From Trigonopsis variabilis (Eukaryota > Ascomycota > Trigonopsidomycetes > Trigonopsidales > Trigonopsidaceae): a stretch of 64,000 bases of DNA. Below the pieces are notes generated by a model. The model worked only from the letters and a program-made list of their open reading frames with translations, ran no database searches and was not told the origin of the DNA. Positions 53,744 to 64,000 of this stretch are shown here, piece after piece (the first letter of the stretch is position 1; every line of letters starts with the position of its first letter). The position numbers were made by a program, and so were the translations under genes. The DNA is taken from NCBI GenBank assembly GCA_003707065.3, contig PPXM03000003.1:310001-374000 (forward strand). The letters are read 5' to 3'.

Positions 53744-56700
53744 TCAGATATTCGCCGGTAATGTTGCAATTGCTAACGTCGGTGATTGCTCTCTACTTTC
53801 CCCGTCCTCTTCGACCTCGCCGTCGCCATGTACCTTCTCTCCCACCAACTGTATTTTGTTTAAACTTCCGCTTCCCCGCCGTCGATAGAATAACAGGTAC
53901 GCACATCTCCCGACCGCGTTCTCAGGCGCAGTCGGAGTGACCCGAGAGTCGTCGTAATAATACCATTTGCTATCGACGAAATTCCGAACATGCGCAGTAT
54001 AATGACCTCCCCCGAGACCGCCAAAATGATTGTCGACTCCAAAGAGATCATAAACGACCTCCCTATCGTCGTCATCTTCCGCCGCTAGTCGCTGCCTCAT
54101 ATCGAGTCCTTCGATGGGAAAGGTAACCATGGTATCAATCTTATCTGAGAAGCTTCGACTGGCCGTGAACCTTTTCAGGTGAATAATGAAGATATCAGGT
54201 AACTTCCAAAGTTCGATCTTCTTAGTCGCCGCTTGGTGCTTCTTGCACCGCGGACAATACCAAAGATCATGCTCTCCCAATACTTCCTCCCTGCTAAATA
54301 AATCAAGACAGCACTCTAATGAGAGTGATTTTTCGGCTTCCTCTAGTCGCCGTTTCCTGACCTCGGTCAGTTCAGGGTTCGGGTATTCCTCCAATCGTGC
54401 GAAGCTATTCGTTCCTTTGACTTCTACGCTATTATCCACGACTTGGCCACCTTCTTCGACCGCAGTTCCCATGACAGAATCACCGAATATTTCGTAATAG
54501 AACTCCTCTGGCCATTCGCACACCAGCCCCTCTCCCTGCCGGATAAGAACCGATTCCTGCTGATCAACCTCTGGCTGTTGGACGGATTTATGTGATATTG
54601 TAGTTGATGGCAATCTTGTCTGACCTTCTTCACTTGAAGATGCAATCTCATCATCTTGATTTTCATCAGCTGATGAGCTCGCAGAATGAAGAGAACAGCC
54701 TCCAATATTGCTCTCTTTAGGGGATGAGCCTCTTCCTCGCGAAGATATATTAGAGGACGCACTCAGTAGTGACGCATCTGAAGATTCAGGTTGAGATTCA
54801 TTGCCGGAGCCGTCACTCGAAGGAGGTGTAAAAATTGTCATGGCACCACGTTGCTCCTGACTGTCAGACCTTGCAACCAAGCTATCGTCGCCATAATTGC
54901 CCACATTGATACCAATAGGAATCGGACTTTGCAGATCTCTGGACCGATACACTCCAACATCGAACAAAAAAGGCCCAGATAAGTTCAGGCGCTGCCCTTT
55001 AACCTCACACTGTGATAGCAATGTCTCTGCCACTTCTTCTTGGGGTGGTTGGCATTCTTCTTCGCCTTCTTCGCTCACAGCATCTTTTATAGAATAATAT
55101 CGTTTCCAATTATGAATCAAAGGAGACGTCGTTAGCCGCGCATAGCGGTCCATTATTTTCGAATATATGGCATTCAGGTCTGTACTTTCAGAATCACTTA
55201 AGGTAATAAAAAACGGAATAGCAAAGAAATCACCGTGGTGACGATTGCCCGAATATTTACTGAGAACGGGAATAATGATATCTTCGGAAGAGCATGTCTT
55301 GACGGGGACCTCGAGTTCGTATATGACTCCCATGTCTTCGCCAGTAAGGGCATCATGAAGGAGAGCCCTGTCATCATGAAGCGCGAAAAACTTTGACCTA
55401 TAGACTTCTGTCGAAATCAGGTTTGAAGCTTTAATGCCAGTAACTTTTTCAATGTAATTTTTAAGGTTGCCTATACTGGCATCCATAGGTAGTTCACAAG
55501 GGATATCAATAAGGGACCCATTTTGACGGAACAAAGTAATATTTTTCTCCCAAACGTTGTCGCTTGGAAGGGGAAGAGATAAATCATTAAAAGGGTCGAA
55601 CGTAATGGATACTTTTCCACATTCAGGACAAACTAGAGTAGACTTGTACATACCGGTAAATAAATCCTGGATGACTGAATCATTTCGACGACAGTGAAGC
55701 TCCCAACATTCTCTGGCAAAAACAGCTAAAGCTTTCGGATCTTTGGTCATTTCATCGGTTGAATCAGGTCGTTCAATATAAGGTTTGTTCCGGATTCGGT
55801 TCAAGTCTTCGTGAAGAGAATCGATTAAAAATGCCAAAAATTCTTGAGAATCCTGTTGCCCAAAGCCAGAGAAAAGCTGGCCATATCGACCAACCACGGA
55901 TTTGAATTCCCTGGGAGCAAATGACGGCGCAGGAGGGGTCTTGTAAAGATTATGAATTAAACTTGCGTAAGCTTTGGCAAGGTGGCCACCAGTTCCCAAA
56001 GGATTAGAAGTATTTAGTTCATGCTTATAAGAGCCATCAAAAAAGTATTCGGTTATCTCCTTTATATGGGTAACACACTGTAGAGCCGAATTCATATAAC
56101 AGCTATTCCCAAGATTGGATAAACCAGTAGTACCGGCCACTCTTTCTTTTTCTTTATGACGATACTGCTCATGAAGCGCAGAAGTTGGCCAAGGGTTACC
56201 CGCCGCTCGGACTTCTGCGACTAATGAGCAGGCTTCAGACAGCCCTAGACCCAGCACAGTCATCTGAGATCCAGCGAGCAGTTCGTGTTTGACTTGCTGC
56301 AAGTCTTCAAGGGTCCATTTGTCTTTATGGCCATCAACTTTCCATAGCCGAATACTAAGATTGGGATCAACATCCAGAAGGGCTCTAACTCGACCAACTA
56401 AATATGCCAACCTATCAGCCCTTGAAACAGTAATCCGAATTTCTTCATTGTCTTCTTGGTCATGCGAATCATTGGAGTCTTGGTTTCGTAGTACAATATC
56501 ATCACTGTCATCATCGTCGTCATCCTTTGATTGATCCGATGTGCTCTTTGTAGTCAGCTTAGAAAGGCAGATATGCAGAGGATATAATTCAATGGAATAA
56601 ATAGGACAGCTCAAAGACCCTAGATTAATGACAGAACGTGAAATAGCGTTTCCAGTAGATCCATACCAATCGACAAGCAGATCAAACGCCTCCGAAGGAA

Positions 56701-57096
56701 CCATTTCGAACTCAGACGCAGGCAATGTATCATGGTAATTATCATCAGAAGAATATAAGACTTCCTGATTTAAAGGCCCAGGCTCCTGTCGATTACAAAA
56801 AGTCGTCCACCAAGCACTAGGAATCGGATACCATAACTGACCTTCTCGAAGAGGCTGATTTGTGAGACGAGAAATTAAAGACAGTCTATCGGAATGTTCT
56901 GAAGTTTCAGATACAGGGGAATTCGAGGTAGATGAAGTATTCGATGGATATGGTGATACGTCGGAGTGGCCCGAGCGTGCTATCGGTACCCGAGCATTTG
57001 GAGAATCAAAAGCAGAGCGCTTAAGAGCATAAGGAGATTGTGGTTCTAAAAGTCGTCAGCAAAGAAATATGATATTCTACCTGACGGCGGCATCAT
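53744..57096 (-). CDS. UBP12: Ubiquitin carboxyl-terminal hydrolase, Ubp12/USP15 type
   Basis: Cysteine deubiquitinase. Two exons: a 16-nt first coding exon (57081-57096) and 53744-57045, joined by a 35-nt intron, total 1105 residues. A DUSP domain (about 60-150: LREGQLWYPIPSAWWTTF, then VPSEAFDLLVDWYGSTG) is followed by an acidic insertion and a ubiquitin-like segment. The catalytic USP domain opens with GTTGLSNLGNSCYMNSALQC (Cys near 320). It is interrupted by a long Ser/Glu-rich insert, as in USP4/11/15 and Ubp12. It resumes with CLDLFSREEVLGEHDLWYCP, then CKKHQAATKKIELWKLPDIF, and the His box GGLGGGHYTAHVRN. Zinc-binding Cys pairs are present (LVCPECG, WYCPRCKKH). The small first exon reads MMPPS. 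Confidence 0.92.
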
Positions 57097-57531
57097 AGGC
57101 TTTTGCCTTTTTTTTTCCCTCGAGGGAGACGTAGTCAGGTACAGGGTCAAAACAACTGGGTCTGACGCCTTCTCTTAAGTGATAGCCCAAGAAACGATGA
57201 GAACAAACTACGTGCATATAAGGCCGATGATTATAGATACACCGCTACGTAAATAGCCCGTATGATGATTATTAGCCCTGATAGCTGTCAGGTCGGTTGA
57301 ACGCGTCTGAAGTGGGGCTGCGACAGCAAAGATTAGAGGCGTTATCGAACTTGTCATAATGTTCTAATATAGATGCGGATTGCCGATAATTCCAGAGACT
57401 ACGAGCTTGATATATGAGCCCATCAAATCTGTGCAGCCATTAACACTTCTTGATATCCAAACACATCATAGCATCTGTCAAGTTTCACCTTGTCGCATCC
57501 GACCAATCTATAGGATGCTACATGATAACCT
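57097..57531. other. Spacer between UBP12 and the CYSTM-like gene
   Basis: 435 bp that must contain the UBP12 promoter and the 3' end of the next gene. No feature is recognised. Confidence 0.5.
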
Positions 57532-57995
57532 TTAAGGACCCAATAGAGCTTCCTGATCAAGTTAGTCGAAGAACGAGATAGTTTTCGTACCAAACAGCAG
57601 CATAATGCAGCACCCGCGCAAAGACCACAGCAAAGATCGCTCGAGTTATTTTGAGGAGGATGTGAAACAATCACTGGCTGCGACTGTCCTCCGTAATATT
57701 GACCTTGACCTTGAGGGGGATAATATCCTCCCTGTTGAGGATAGCCTTGGTGAGGATAGCCTTGTTGAGGGTAGCCCTGCTGTTGAGGATAGCCTCCTCC
57801 TCCATAGTAAGCTTGTTGAGGTTGCTGAGGAGGATACTAGATCGTCAGTTAAATCTTGTACGATGATCGGTTTCGATTGATAGCTCGGATTCACTCTCGT
57901 TGAAAACGCGCGTCCACAAACTCTGCACTTACATATCCACGATCATGCTGCCCCTGCTGTCCCTGCTGTCCTTGGTAGTATTCTTGATTTGACAT
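57532..57995 (-). CDS. CYSTM-like cysteine-rich tail membrane protein
   Basis: Three exons: 57933-57995, 57591-57836 and 57532-57552 (introns of 96 and 38 nt), total 109 residues. The N-terminal part is a Gln/Gly/Tyr/Pro-rich tail (MSNQEYYQGQQGQQGQHDRG, then repeats of GYPQQ and GYPHQ). It is followed by SHPPQNNSSDLCCGLCAGAA and LCCCLEALLGP. This Pro-Gln-Gly-Tyr tail plus a short Cys-packed hydrophobic C terminus is the CYSTM design, found in small stress-related eukaryotic proteins that sit at the plasma membrane. Cys residues may be palmitoylated. The last coding exon is only 21 nt; splicing it restores the usual short ending, whereas reading through gives an atypical 35-residue extension. 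Confidence 0.8.
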
Positions 57996-58789
57996 TTCTG
58001 TGATGGTTATCAAAAACAAGTATACACGTTATGTCACCGAAAGTTGAGTGTTGACTTAAAAAACCTAAGCCCGACACTCGTGTATGTAGCGCTGTTGACT
58101 CTAAAAGGCGTATTCTTCTCCGCCCTTATCATCATCAGCCTTGGTAACGATCTTCATGATCTATTCCTGTAGCATCTTAATCGGCCGCAAATGATCTGCT
58201 TTGCCTTTTTATGATACATTTAGGAAGGTTAGTTTGTCTTACATAAACTATTTCTTGACTTGTTGCGATAGTTAGATTAGTCAAAGTTCTTATTCATGCT
58301 CCGCTCCCTAAGATTCTCAAAAAAAAAAGGCGGATTCTCGGACTTCGCTCTAGTTCTCTAAAGCATCTTAATTTAGGTTCCATGTCTCACTTCTCCAGAT
58401 CTACTAAAGCCGTGCTCAAATTCGTTGTTTCTGGCCCTACACAGCCTCATAGCCTACGTTGACTTGTCTTCATACAGCTGTTTTGCGTTGCTCTGTCTTT
58501 GTTGCTTAATTCGCTTATTCTATTCTGAAGCCTCTACCAGTCTATATTTAACTTAGCTGAGGCTGTGTTTCATATCCCATCGGCTGTCCCTTGCCAGGGC
58601 GGTTGCAGTACCCCTGATGCGTTAAACTTGTCTTGGTTCTTCTTGATATAATAATGTAACAGTACAGATTCTAGACCCAGTCTAGATGCATCCCTTGTTC
58701 TTTTTACTCTAATATACCCTCTAAATCCTTCGCTCCGCTCCCATGTATTTAACTCAACTCTTCTCACTTCTTTAGGAACTTCTCTGAAT
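57996..58789. other. Intergenic, nothing recognised
   Basis: About 0.8 kb between divergent genes. T-rich with short frames only; no RNA gene was found. Confidence 0.45.
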
Positions 58790-59074
58790 ATGGCTCCCAT
58801 CATCATCGACGATTTAATCCAGTCAGACATTCCAGCGAACCCTCCTCCAAGCGAGGAGCACGATCCTCATATCAATGAAGCCGTTTGGCCACCTGTCTCT
58901 CGCAGTGAAGATCATGTTACAGGTGGAACTTCAACGTCAAAGCCAAATCCAACTAGGAGCCTTTTTCCTTCAAGGGAGCCTTCAACCTCAGCTGCACCAT
59001 CAGTCTGTGATCTCGAAAGACTCAACAGCATTCTATCAAACCTCGATAACCCTCACTTTGCTGAAGATCAATAA
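58790..59074 (+). CDS. Possible short disordered protein
   Basis: A 94-residue ATG-started frame: MAPIIIDDLIQSDIPANPPP at the start, and SVCDLERLNSILSNLDNPHF before the end. The middle is Ser/Pro/Thr rich. The composition is more protein-like than neighbouring spacer and the final leucine-rich stretch could be a helix. No family is recognised. It converges with the minus-strand deubiquitinase gene (stop codons 220 bp apart). Moderate to low confidence that it is expressed. Confidence 0.4.
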   Translation: MAPIIIDDLIQSDIPANPPPSEEHDPHINEAVWPPVSRSEDHVTGGTSTSKPNPTRSLFPSREPSTSAAPSVCDLERLNSILSNLDNPHFAEDQ

Positions 59075-59294
59075 CCATCACTGCAGGTAAAGCGCTCTTG
59101 GTTAATTGATTCGAGTGAACATGTTCTCTATCATGAGATTATCTATTTGTCAATAAACATGAACATATTTAGTAAATATTTAACCGTAACCAATATCATT
59201 AAAACCACTAAACCACATAATTCATCTAATATGCCGATTTGAAACTTAGACAACCAAGTTATGCCACAAGACATCAGCCTTTGTAGTTCCAACC

Positions 59295-61455
59295 TTACAT
59301 CACTATACACTTCTCTTCGCGTCCTCCTTTACCTCGCACTCTAGACGATAGCCTTGACCGAGGCCGTCTATGCTTTATCTTTACCTTATTCTCTCGTTTA
59401 CGTCCTTCTCGGAGACGTGGCTCTGGCTCCTCCAAAATCATTGATGATCCCGCAGTGGGCAACGACCATGTATCTTCCGGTCTCCGTGAATTGGAAGAAT
59501 TGTTCAAACTTCCATTTCCTTCTGCTCTGCTGTCATCGAGTGCAGATATAAATACCATGGGGGGCTCCATATTATGGCTCTGTTCAGGCTCCAAAAATCC
59601 GTATTCAGTGGGAACGGAAAATCTTCGGCCACTAGGGGCACCAGAAATAGGCTCTTCTTCACTTGTATACGCTTCACTCATCTGTTTCCTGTCAGATGGT
59701 TCGTAAGGAGGCGGGAGTGATGAAAAACTAAAGTTTGTGAGTCCTGCTAAAACCTCATTAGCAGAATCACCTCTGCTTAGACTGGGCCGCGAGCCAGCAT
59801 CTGGTGATAATAAGGTGCTGTTCGATGTGGAGACTTCACTAGCATCGTCACCAACTACAATCCTATAAAAGAGAAGGTAAGGGGTTTCTCGGTTCATGAA
59901 ATCGTAATAGTTCACCGACTTGACCCGCTCATTAGCATCCATATCATCAAACCGTAGCCAACCAGACGCATTTCGGACAATGGCAATATAATGGCCAGCA
60001 TGAATACTGCTGCCACGGTGACATATTGCGCCCTCAAGGACCATTTCGGCATTTGGAATCGCGTCTTCTTGTTCATCAGTAACAAATTGAGGCAAGTATA
60101 TTCTCTTCGGAACTAAAATCTTTCTTCCATTGCGCTCGCTGGTTCCATTAGCGTTCCAGCTGTATCGTTTTAGACAAATTCCTAGCACTGGTCGTTGAGA
60201 GACAAAAAAATCGGGGTTATCGACATGACTGATTTGACTGTGACTGTAGAAAGGCAAAAGACGTAGGAATATCCAAGCAGGAAGGGATATTTCCTTATTG
60301 ACTGTCCAAAGGGAGGCAGCCCGTTCTCGTCGCCGAGGAGGCAGGCTTTCGTCCTCAACTATAATGCTTCCATGACCTGTATGATTGAAAGGATTATTGC
60401 GGACTAACGGTGAGGCCTCCATGCTATTTTTTCCCGAATCAGACCGAGCATCGTCAACTATCTCGCGAGTACTGATCGAGAAGCTAGCCTTCTCGGGCGA
60501 ATTCTGACATCCAGAAGACTTGATATCATTATTATCAGGCGCTTTACTAGCCCTTCGTTCTAACTGTCTCTGAATAACGGTGGAATTAGCGAAGTATTCC
60601 TCTAAACAATCTTCCAGCTCGATTGGGGGATCAGAAGTATTTCCAGGGATAGACACATATAATAGCCTCTCATCTACGTATCGATGGTCATCCTGATCAA
60701 CTTTACCGCCGTGTTCGATATCCATTTTTAGCGTAATCTTAGGCATGTCAAGTTTTTCGGTAAGAAATGAGAATAGTTCGGATGGATCCTGTTGCTCCGG
60801 CTTTCCCGCTTCCTCCCAGCCTGCGTCACTTATAGCTGTTCTCAAGTGATTGGTCTAACAGTTAGCAGGATAGTATTAATTTATAAGACGGAAGACGTAC
60901 CAGTACGGTTCTAATAAGAACACCACTTCTCAGACAGTTGACCCACAAGCGAAGATAAGTCTCTAATGAACGTTCAGGCTCCTTATCATAAATCTTATAT
61001 AGTAACGGTTCAAAGCTTTCTAATCGGGCAAACATGACAAAAAGTAAAGTGTCCAGATAACAGGTGACCCCATCCGAATTTTCCGCGCCCAACATCTTAA
61101 CTTTATTATCAATTGGTAATAAAATTCCCTCTTCAGCATCAAAATAAACCTGCAAAGCACCTGCTGCTCGTTTAGGGTCACCATTTGCGTAAGCTGACTT
61201 CAAAGCCTCTTTGGCCAGTTCAGGAGTGATTTTATGATTCAAGTGCTTCATTTGATTCATTAAGTCATTTATTTCGCTCGTCTAATTGTCAGTATCCCTC
61301 AAAACGTCCAGTGCCAACTTTAGGTTCTTGAGATGATCGGTGATTTGTGCCCGATAAGATCGTGTCTATCTCTGCGAATTTCTAAAATAAGTTTGATCAA
61401 TTCGACACTATACCTTCTTTAATCGGCTCCGTTTGCTCTCCGGCTTGGAGGTCAT
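59295..61455 (-). CDS. Ubiquitin hydrolase-domain protein with polybasic tail and CaaX box
   Basis: Second, divergent deubiquitinase. Four exons: 61414-61455, 61319-61381, 60901-61281 and 59295-60854 (introns of 32, 37 and 46 nt), total 681 residues. The Cys box is present in variant form (GAENSDGVTCYLDTLLFVMF, Cys109), with SDGV in place of the usual xxGN. QQDPSELFSFLTEKL follows. After a disordered insert come PVLGICLKRYSWN and the His box SSIHAGHYIAIVRN (His450) with WLRFDDM and TPYLLFYRI. The C terminus is highly basic (KVKIKHRRPRSRLSSRVRGK) and ends KCIVM, a CaaX-type prenylation signal. The donor of the second intron (GTTGGC) is weak, so the first 42 residues are less certain. Membrane attachment is inference. 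Confidence 0.85.
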
Positions 61456-61759
61456 AATGATCGCGGAGGCAAGGTGCGGTGCGGAGACGTAACTTTGGGA
61501 GCACTGGTGCAACAAGTCTGGAAGATGAAGCACTGTCTTTTCCCTTTCTCGGCTTGCCCCACCAAAGAAAGGCAATATATCATTGTCTAGAATGGTGTTA
61601 GTTAAAGGTATTCTCTACTTTCGTGCAGAATGTAGCTGTTCACTGTGCCAGTTCTTCTTGCTTACGAAGGAACGCGTCTATTCGCCCAAGAACCAGAAGT
61701 AAACGTGTATTCTTTCTTTATCACCAAGAAAAGTTTATAGCATTGTAAAATGAGCATGT
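61456..61759. other. Short spacer, nothing recognised
   Basis: 304 bp between same-strand genes; the promoter of the deubiquitinase should lie here. Confidence 0.5.
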
Positions 61760-62650
61760 CTAAGTCGCCTTCCAAGCCTTTTTATAGTCCTCAAGGAGAT
61801 CTGCATCCCATTTCCAAAGAGACTCATTAGGATTGACAAGCTCGTTATCAAGTTTGGTGAATTGAGGCGCGTAACCATCATTAGCCCAGATATATAGTAA
61901 ACGATCAGGAACGACGGGACTTTTCGGAGTAATGACTATGTCTGATGCAGGCTTGTAGACAACTTGAATATCTTTACCGGTGGTTTGTCTGTACGCGTCA
62001 ACGATCTCATTCGCAGTAACAATCGAGCCTGCTAAAGCTACTCGGTCAGGAATAGACTCTAATAGGCCAGCACTAGCAAAACCAAGACCAACATCTCGAA
62101 GGGCAAGTCCCGCCAGCTTCTCGGTGCCTTTTCCATAGATAGTAATAGGATTCTCACCCAAGTCTAGACCAATATCTTTAGGGTTTGGGACCAGAAACTC
62201 GTAAAATATTCCTGCAATGCTTTCGACAACTTTGGGAATCCCAATTGATCGAGAATATTTGACATGGTCTGCCTTCCCCTCCCATCCGCTAATTGGAACA
62301 CGGAAGGGGTCAGTGCCAAAAATTGAAGGGAAATACACTGATACTTTATTTCGAACACTTCCATCGGCCAGAGCTTTCCAAGCTTGATCAGCATTGTCGG
62401 TCCCTATCAAGTTATACAGAACATCAGCTCCTTCTAATGCTTTGTCAACGTCAGAATCAACTGTGAAATCTGTCTTATAGCCTTTAGCATTAGATCCATA
62501 TTCTTTCTCAATCAAGGATGCATCTCCAGACGTGATGACTCGAAGAGGTAGAGTAATAGATCCTTTGAACGTCAAAAGGAAGGCATTAATTAGATGCTTT
62601 CCGATAAAGCCATGAGCGCCTGCAATAGCAATCGTTTTTTTTGCAGTCAT
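61760..62650 (-). CDS. NmrA-like / atypical SDR NAD(P)-binding protein
   Basis: Intronless, 296 residues. The N terminus has a Rossmann beta-alpha-beta with the dinucleotide motif GAHGFIG (residues 11-17; MTAKKTIAIAGAHGFIGKHL). Then come DKALEGADVLYNLIG after the fourth strand and a lysine region (VKYSRSIGIPKVVESIAGIF) followed by YEFLVPNP. This layout matches NmrA-like and isoflavone-reductase-like atypical short-chain dehydrogenases in fungi, which range from redox sensors to reductases. The classic catalytic YxxxK is not clearly present. The ATG at 62650 is used; an in-frame TTG four codons earlier is discounted. The substrate is unknown. Confidence 0.85.
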   Translation of the reverse strand: MTAKKTIAIAGAHGFIGKHLINAFLLTFKGSITLPLRVITSGDASLIEKEYGSNAKGYKTDFTVDSDVDKALEGADVLYNLIGTDNADQAWKALADGSVRNKVSVYFPSIFGTDPFRVPISGWEGKADHVKYSRSIGIPKVVESIAGIFYEFLVPNPKDIGLDLGENPITIYGKGTEKLAGLALRDVGLGFASAGLLESIPDRVALAGSIVTANEIVDAYRQTTGKDIQVVYKPASDIVITPKSPVVPDRLLYIWANDGYAPQFTKLDNELVNPNESLWKWDADLLEDYKKAWKAT

Positions 62651-63119
62651 AGCTACCAGCAATTGAACGAGTTTATCTGTGGGGTAGTGGGTGCTCTCTC
62701 CCTTAAAAACTAGCTGGCGTCTCTCTCAGTTGCTTGTAATATCCGCTCATGCTTGCATCATTAGGGCACTCCACTCTCCCAACGGCGGCCACTTTTGATC
62801 ACACCCATTATAGACTCCATTACTAATTTTTGGTAATGTTCCCTAGTAAGCAAGGTGACCTTGAGATGGGATTAGTCGACATTGAAAATTTACTGTAATG
62901 AGGTGACTGGCATTGCTAGGTATGTTTGAGGTAGGAGACATACACCAAAAGGAATAAGTCTTACCAATGCGCACCCACTGCGGGTCATCATTGTCAAGCT
63001 CAAACACAAAGACTACTGTACGACGTCGACAGGAACAAAGTCGTTTTAGATATGAAGATGCAAGAAAAAAGAATATTTATATAAGAATATGCAAAACTTG
63101 AAAACATGAAGCATTAGCG
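62651..63119. other. Divergent promoter region
   Basis: 469 bp between the NmrA-like and MARVEL genes. A TATA-like stretch (TTATATAAG near 63077-63085) lies about 40 bp before the MARVEL start codon. Nothing else is recognised. Confidence 0.4.
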
Positions 63120-63695
63120 ATGAACTTTAACGGAGGTAAAGCGAGAAGTAACGCGTGTGCTCGATGGGCCGAGATCGTGTTTAGAGCTCTAGAATGGGTA
63201 TTCTCCCTCTTTGTTATTATTCTCACAGCTATCTATATAGATGAAGCGAAGAAGTCAGGAGTAGAAATCTCTTCAGCGATATATACTGAGGTTGTTGCCG
63301 TGATATCTTTTTTGGGTAGTTTGGCGCTATGTTTCTTCCTCGGTAATGGAGCTAGATGGTTTTTTGTATTGGAAGGAGTCATTGCCATCCTATGGTTGAT
63401 CAGGTATACCTTTCTGAGCAAGCTTATTCCTTATCTAACTAACCTTTATAGCTTTGTTTGTTTGCTTAATGAAGTCATGCCTCTGACTTGCAAATGGGAA
63501 ACTTTTAACCCCTTTTCAAAGAACGAGTGTGGGCGAATGAGAGCTGATCTTCTCTTCCAGATTATCTCCTGGTTTGTCCTATGCACAGCATGTCTGACTT
63601 CTAGTGTCTTATGGTTCATCAGTGGTTTCAGCTTTAAGTGTCTATCATGTTTGGTATATAAAAAAATACCTACCTCTGGTGACAAAGGAGTTTGA
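63120..63695 (+). CDS. Four-helix MARVEL-type membrane protein
   Basis: Small tetraspan protein. Two exons, 63120-63403 and 63452-63695, with a 48-nt intron, encode 175 residues. Hydrophobic segments are WVFSLFVIILTAIYID, AVISFLGSLALCFFLG, WFFVLEGVIAILWLIS and a last one in ISWFVLCTACLTSSVLWFIS. Two Cys in the second loop (LTCKWETFNPFSKNECGRMR) fit MARVEL-domain proteins, which organise membrane subdomains. The intron has a GTATAC donor and a CTAACTAACC branch region before TAG, and removal gives LISFVCLLNE. Because it is a multiple of three without stops, intron retention would add 16 residues and give 191. Function in this organism is unknown. Confidence 0.72.
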   Translation: MNFNGGKARSNACARWAEIVFRALEWVFSLFVIILTAIYIDEAKKSGVEISSAIYTEVVAVISFLGSLALCFFLGNGARWFFVLEGVIAILWLIRYTFLSKLIPYLTNLYSFVCLLNEVMPLTCKWETFNPFSKNECGRMRADLLFQIISWFVLCTACLTSSVLWFISGFSFKCLSCLVYKKIPTSGDKGV

Positions 63696-64000
63696 TCGAT
63701 ATCAGAAACTATCACATTGGCCAGCCAGGACAATCTTCAGCTGCATCTGAAGATACCGCTTTTTTTTACTTTCCGGTCTTTCTAGTCATCAATTTTATTA
63801 TATACGCTATCAAGCATAGATGTGGCCTAGCAAGTAAACAATAGACAAGTCTGGTTATTAAATTACATGTTTAAAGGCGTAGATAAGTCGATCCACTATC
63901 AAGCACGCCTACTGAATATGTATATTTAAAGTGGTGCTCCAATCAGCCAAACGTCGGACTAGATATTCACTGATTGGTCTGAATTGATTTCCCTTCGAGA
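63696..64000. other. Terminal spacer
   Basis: 305 bp downstream of the MARVEL gene to the window end; no gene is seen. Confidence 0.45.

Noticed and set aside
54723-54750. Third copy of CCTCGCGAAG inside UBP12
   Set aside because: It is explained by the coding sequence for a Ser-Arg-Gly run and has no complementary arms, so it is not part of the hairpin pair.

Overview
This is nuclear DNA from a fungus. The genes encode hallmark fungal proteins: a velvet regulator, a CFEM cell-wall protein, a Zn2Cys6 transcription factor, the ERMES subunit Mdm34, the ER-shaping GTPase Sey1, Doa10, a Ste50-type SAM/RA adaptor and the mitoribosomal protein Mrpl31. Splice sites are canonical. Most introns that I could place from protein continuity are very short (about 32-55 nt), start with GTAAG/GTATG/GTGAG, and carry a CTAAC/CTAAT branch site close to the AG. 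A dikaryan fungus, possibly a basidiomycete, is my best reading, but I cannot name a genus. No transposon, virus-like element, rRNA or CRISPR array was recognised.

Layout. 1-8 kb: the tail of an unknown gene, STE50, the ribosome-assembly chaperone RRB1 and a VosA/VelB-type velvet gene. 9.7-21.3 kb: a PQ-loop vacuolar transporter, SEY1, TRS130 (TRAPPII), an EXPERA/TMEM97 protein and a large GPI-anchored CFEM protein with C-terminal tandem repeats. 21-30 kb: a gene-poor stretch with one tRNA-Asn, then a zinc-cluster factor, RCF2 and TMA64/eIF2D. 32-40 kb: ERV29/SURF4 and an ARF GTPase in tandem, an unknown protein, the PP2A methylesterase PPE1, and an unknown protein with an N-terminal hydrophobic segment. 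41-53 kb: DOA10, MDM34, a four-exon COX7, an SNX41/ATG20-type sorting nexin, a disordered unknown protein and a mitochondrial helical-repeat protein. 53-64 kb: MRPL31, a UBP12-type deubiquitinase, a CYSTM-like protein, a second deubiquitinase that ends in a polybasic tract plus CaaX box, an NmrA-like oxidoreductase and a MARVEL-type membrane protein.

The content is housekeeping, with two themes. The first is membrane trafficking and ER biology (SEY1, TRS130, ERV29, ARF, DOA10, SNX41). The second is mitochondria (RCF2, COX7, MDM34, MRPL31 and the repeat protein). Two mitochondrial pairs are divergent and share promoters: MDM34/COX7 and the repeat protein/MRPL31. Many other neighbours are convergent with 3' gaps of roughly 45-180 bp.

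The most notable observations are a 7-nt micro-exon in the ARF gene that encodes part of the P-loop, a COX7 gene whose first exon codes only for the start ATG, the probably prenylated deubiquitinase, and the composite CFEM protein. Exon boundaries were derived by eye from frame continuity, splice motifs and remembered family sequences; no searches were run.
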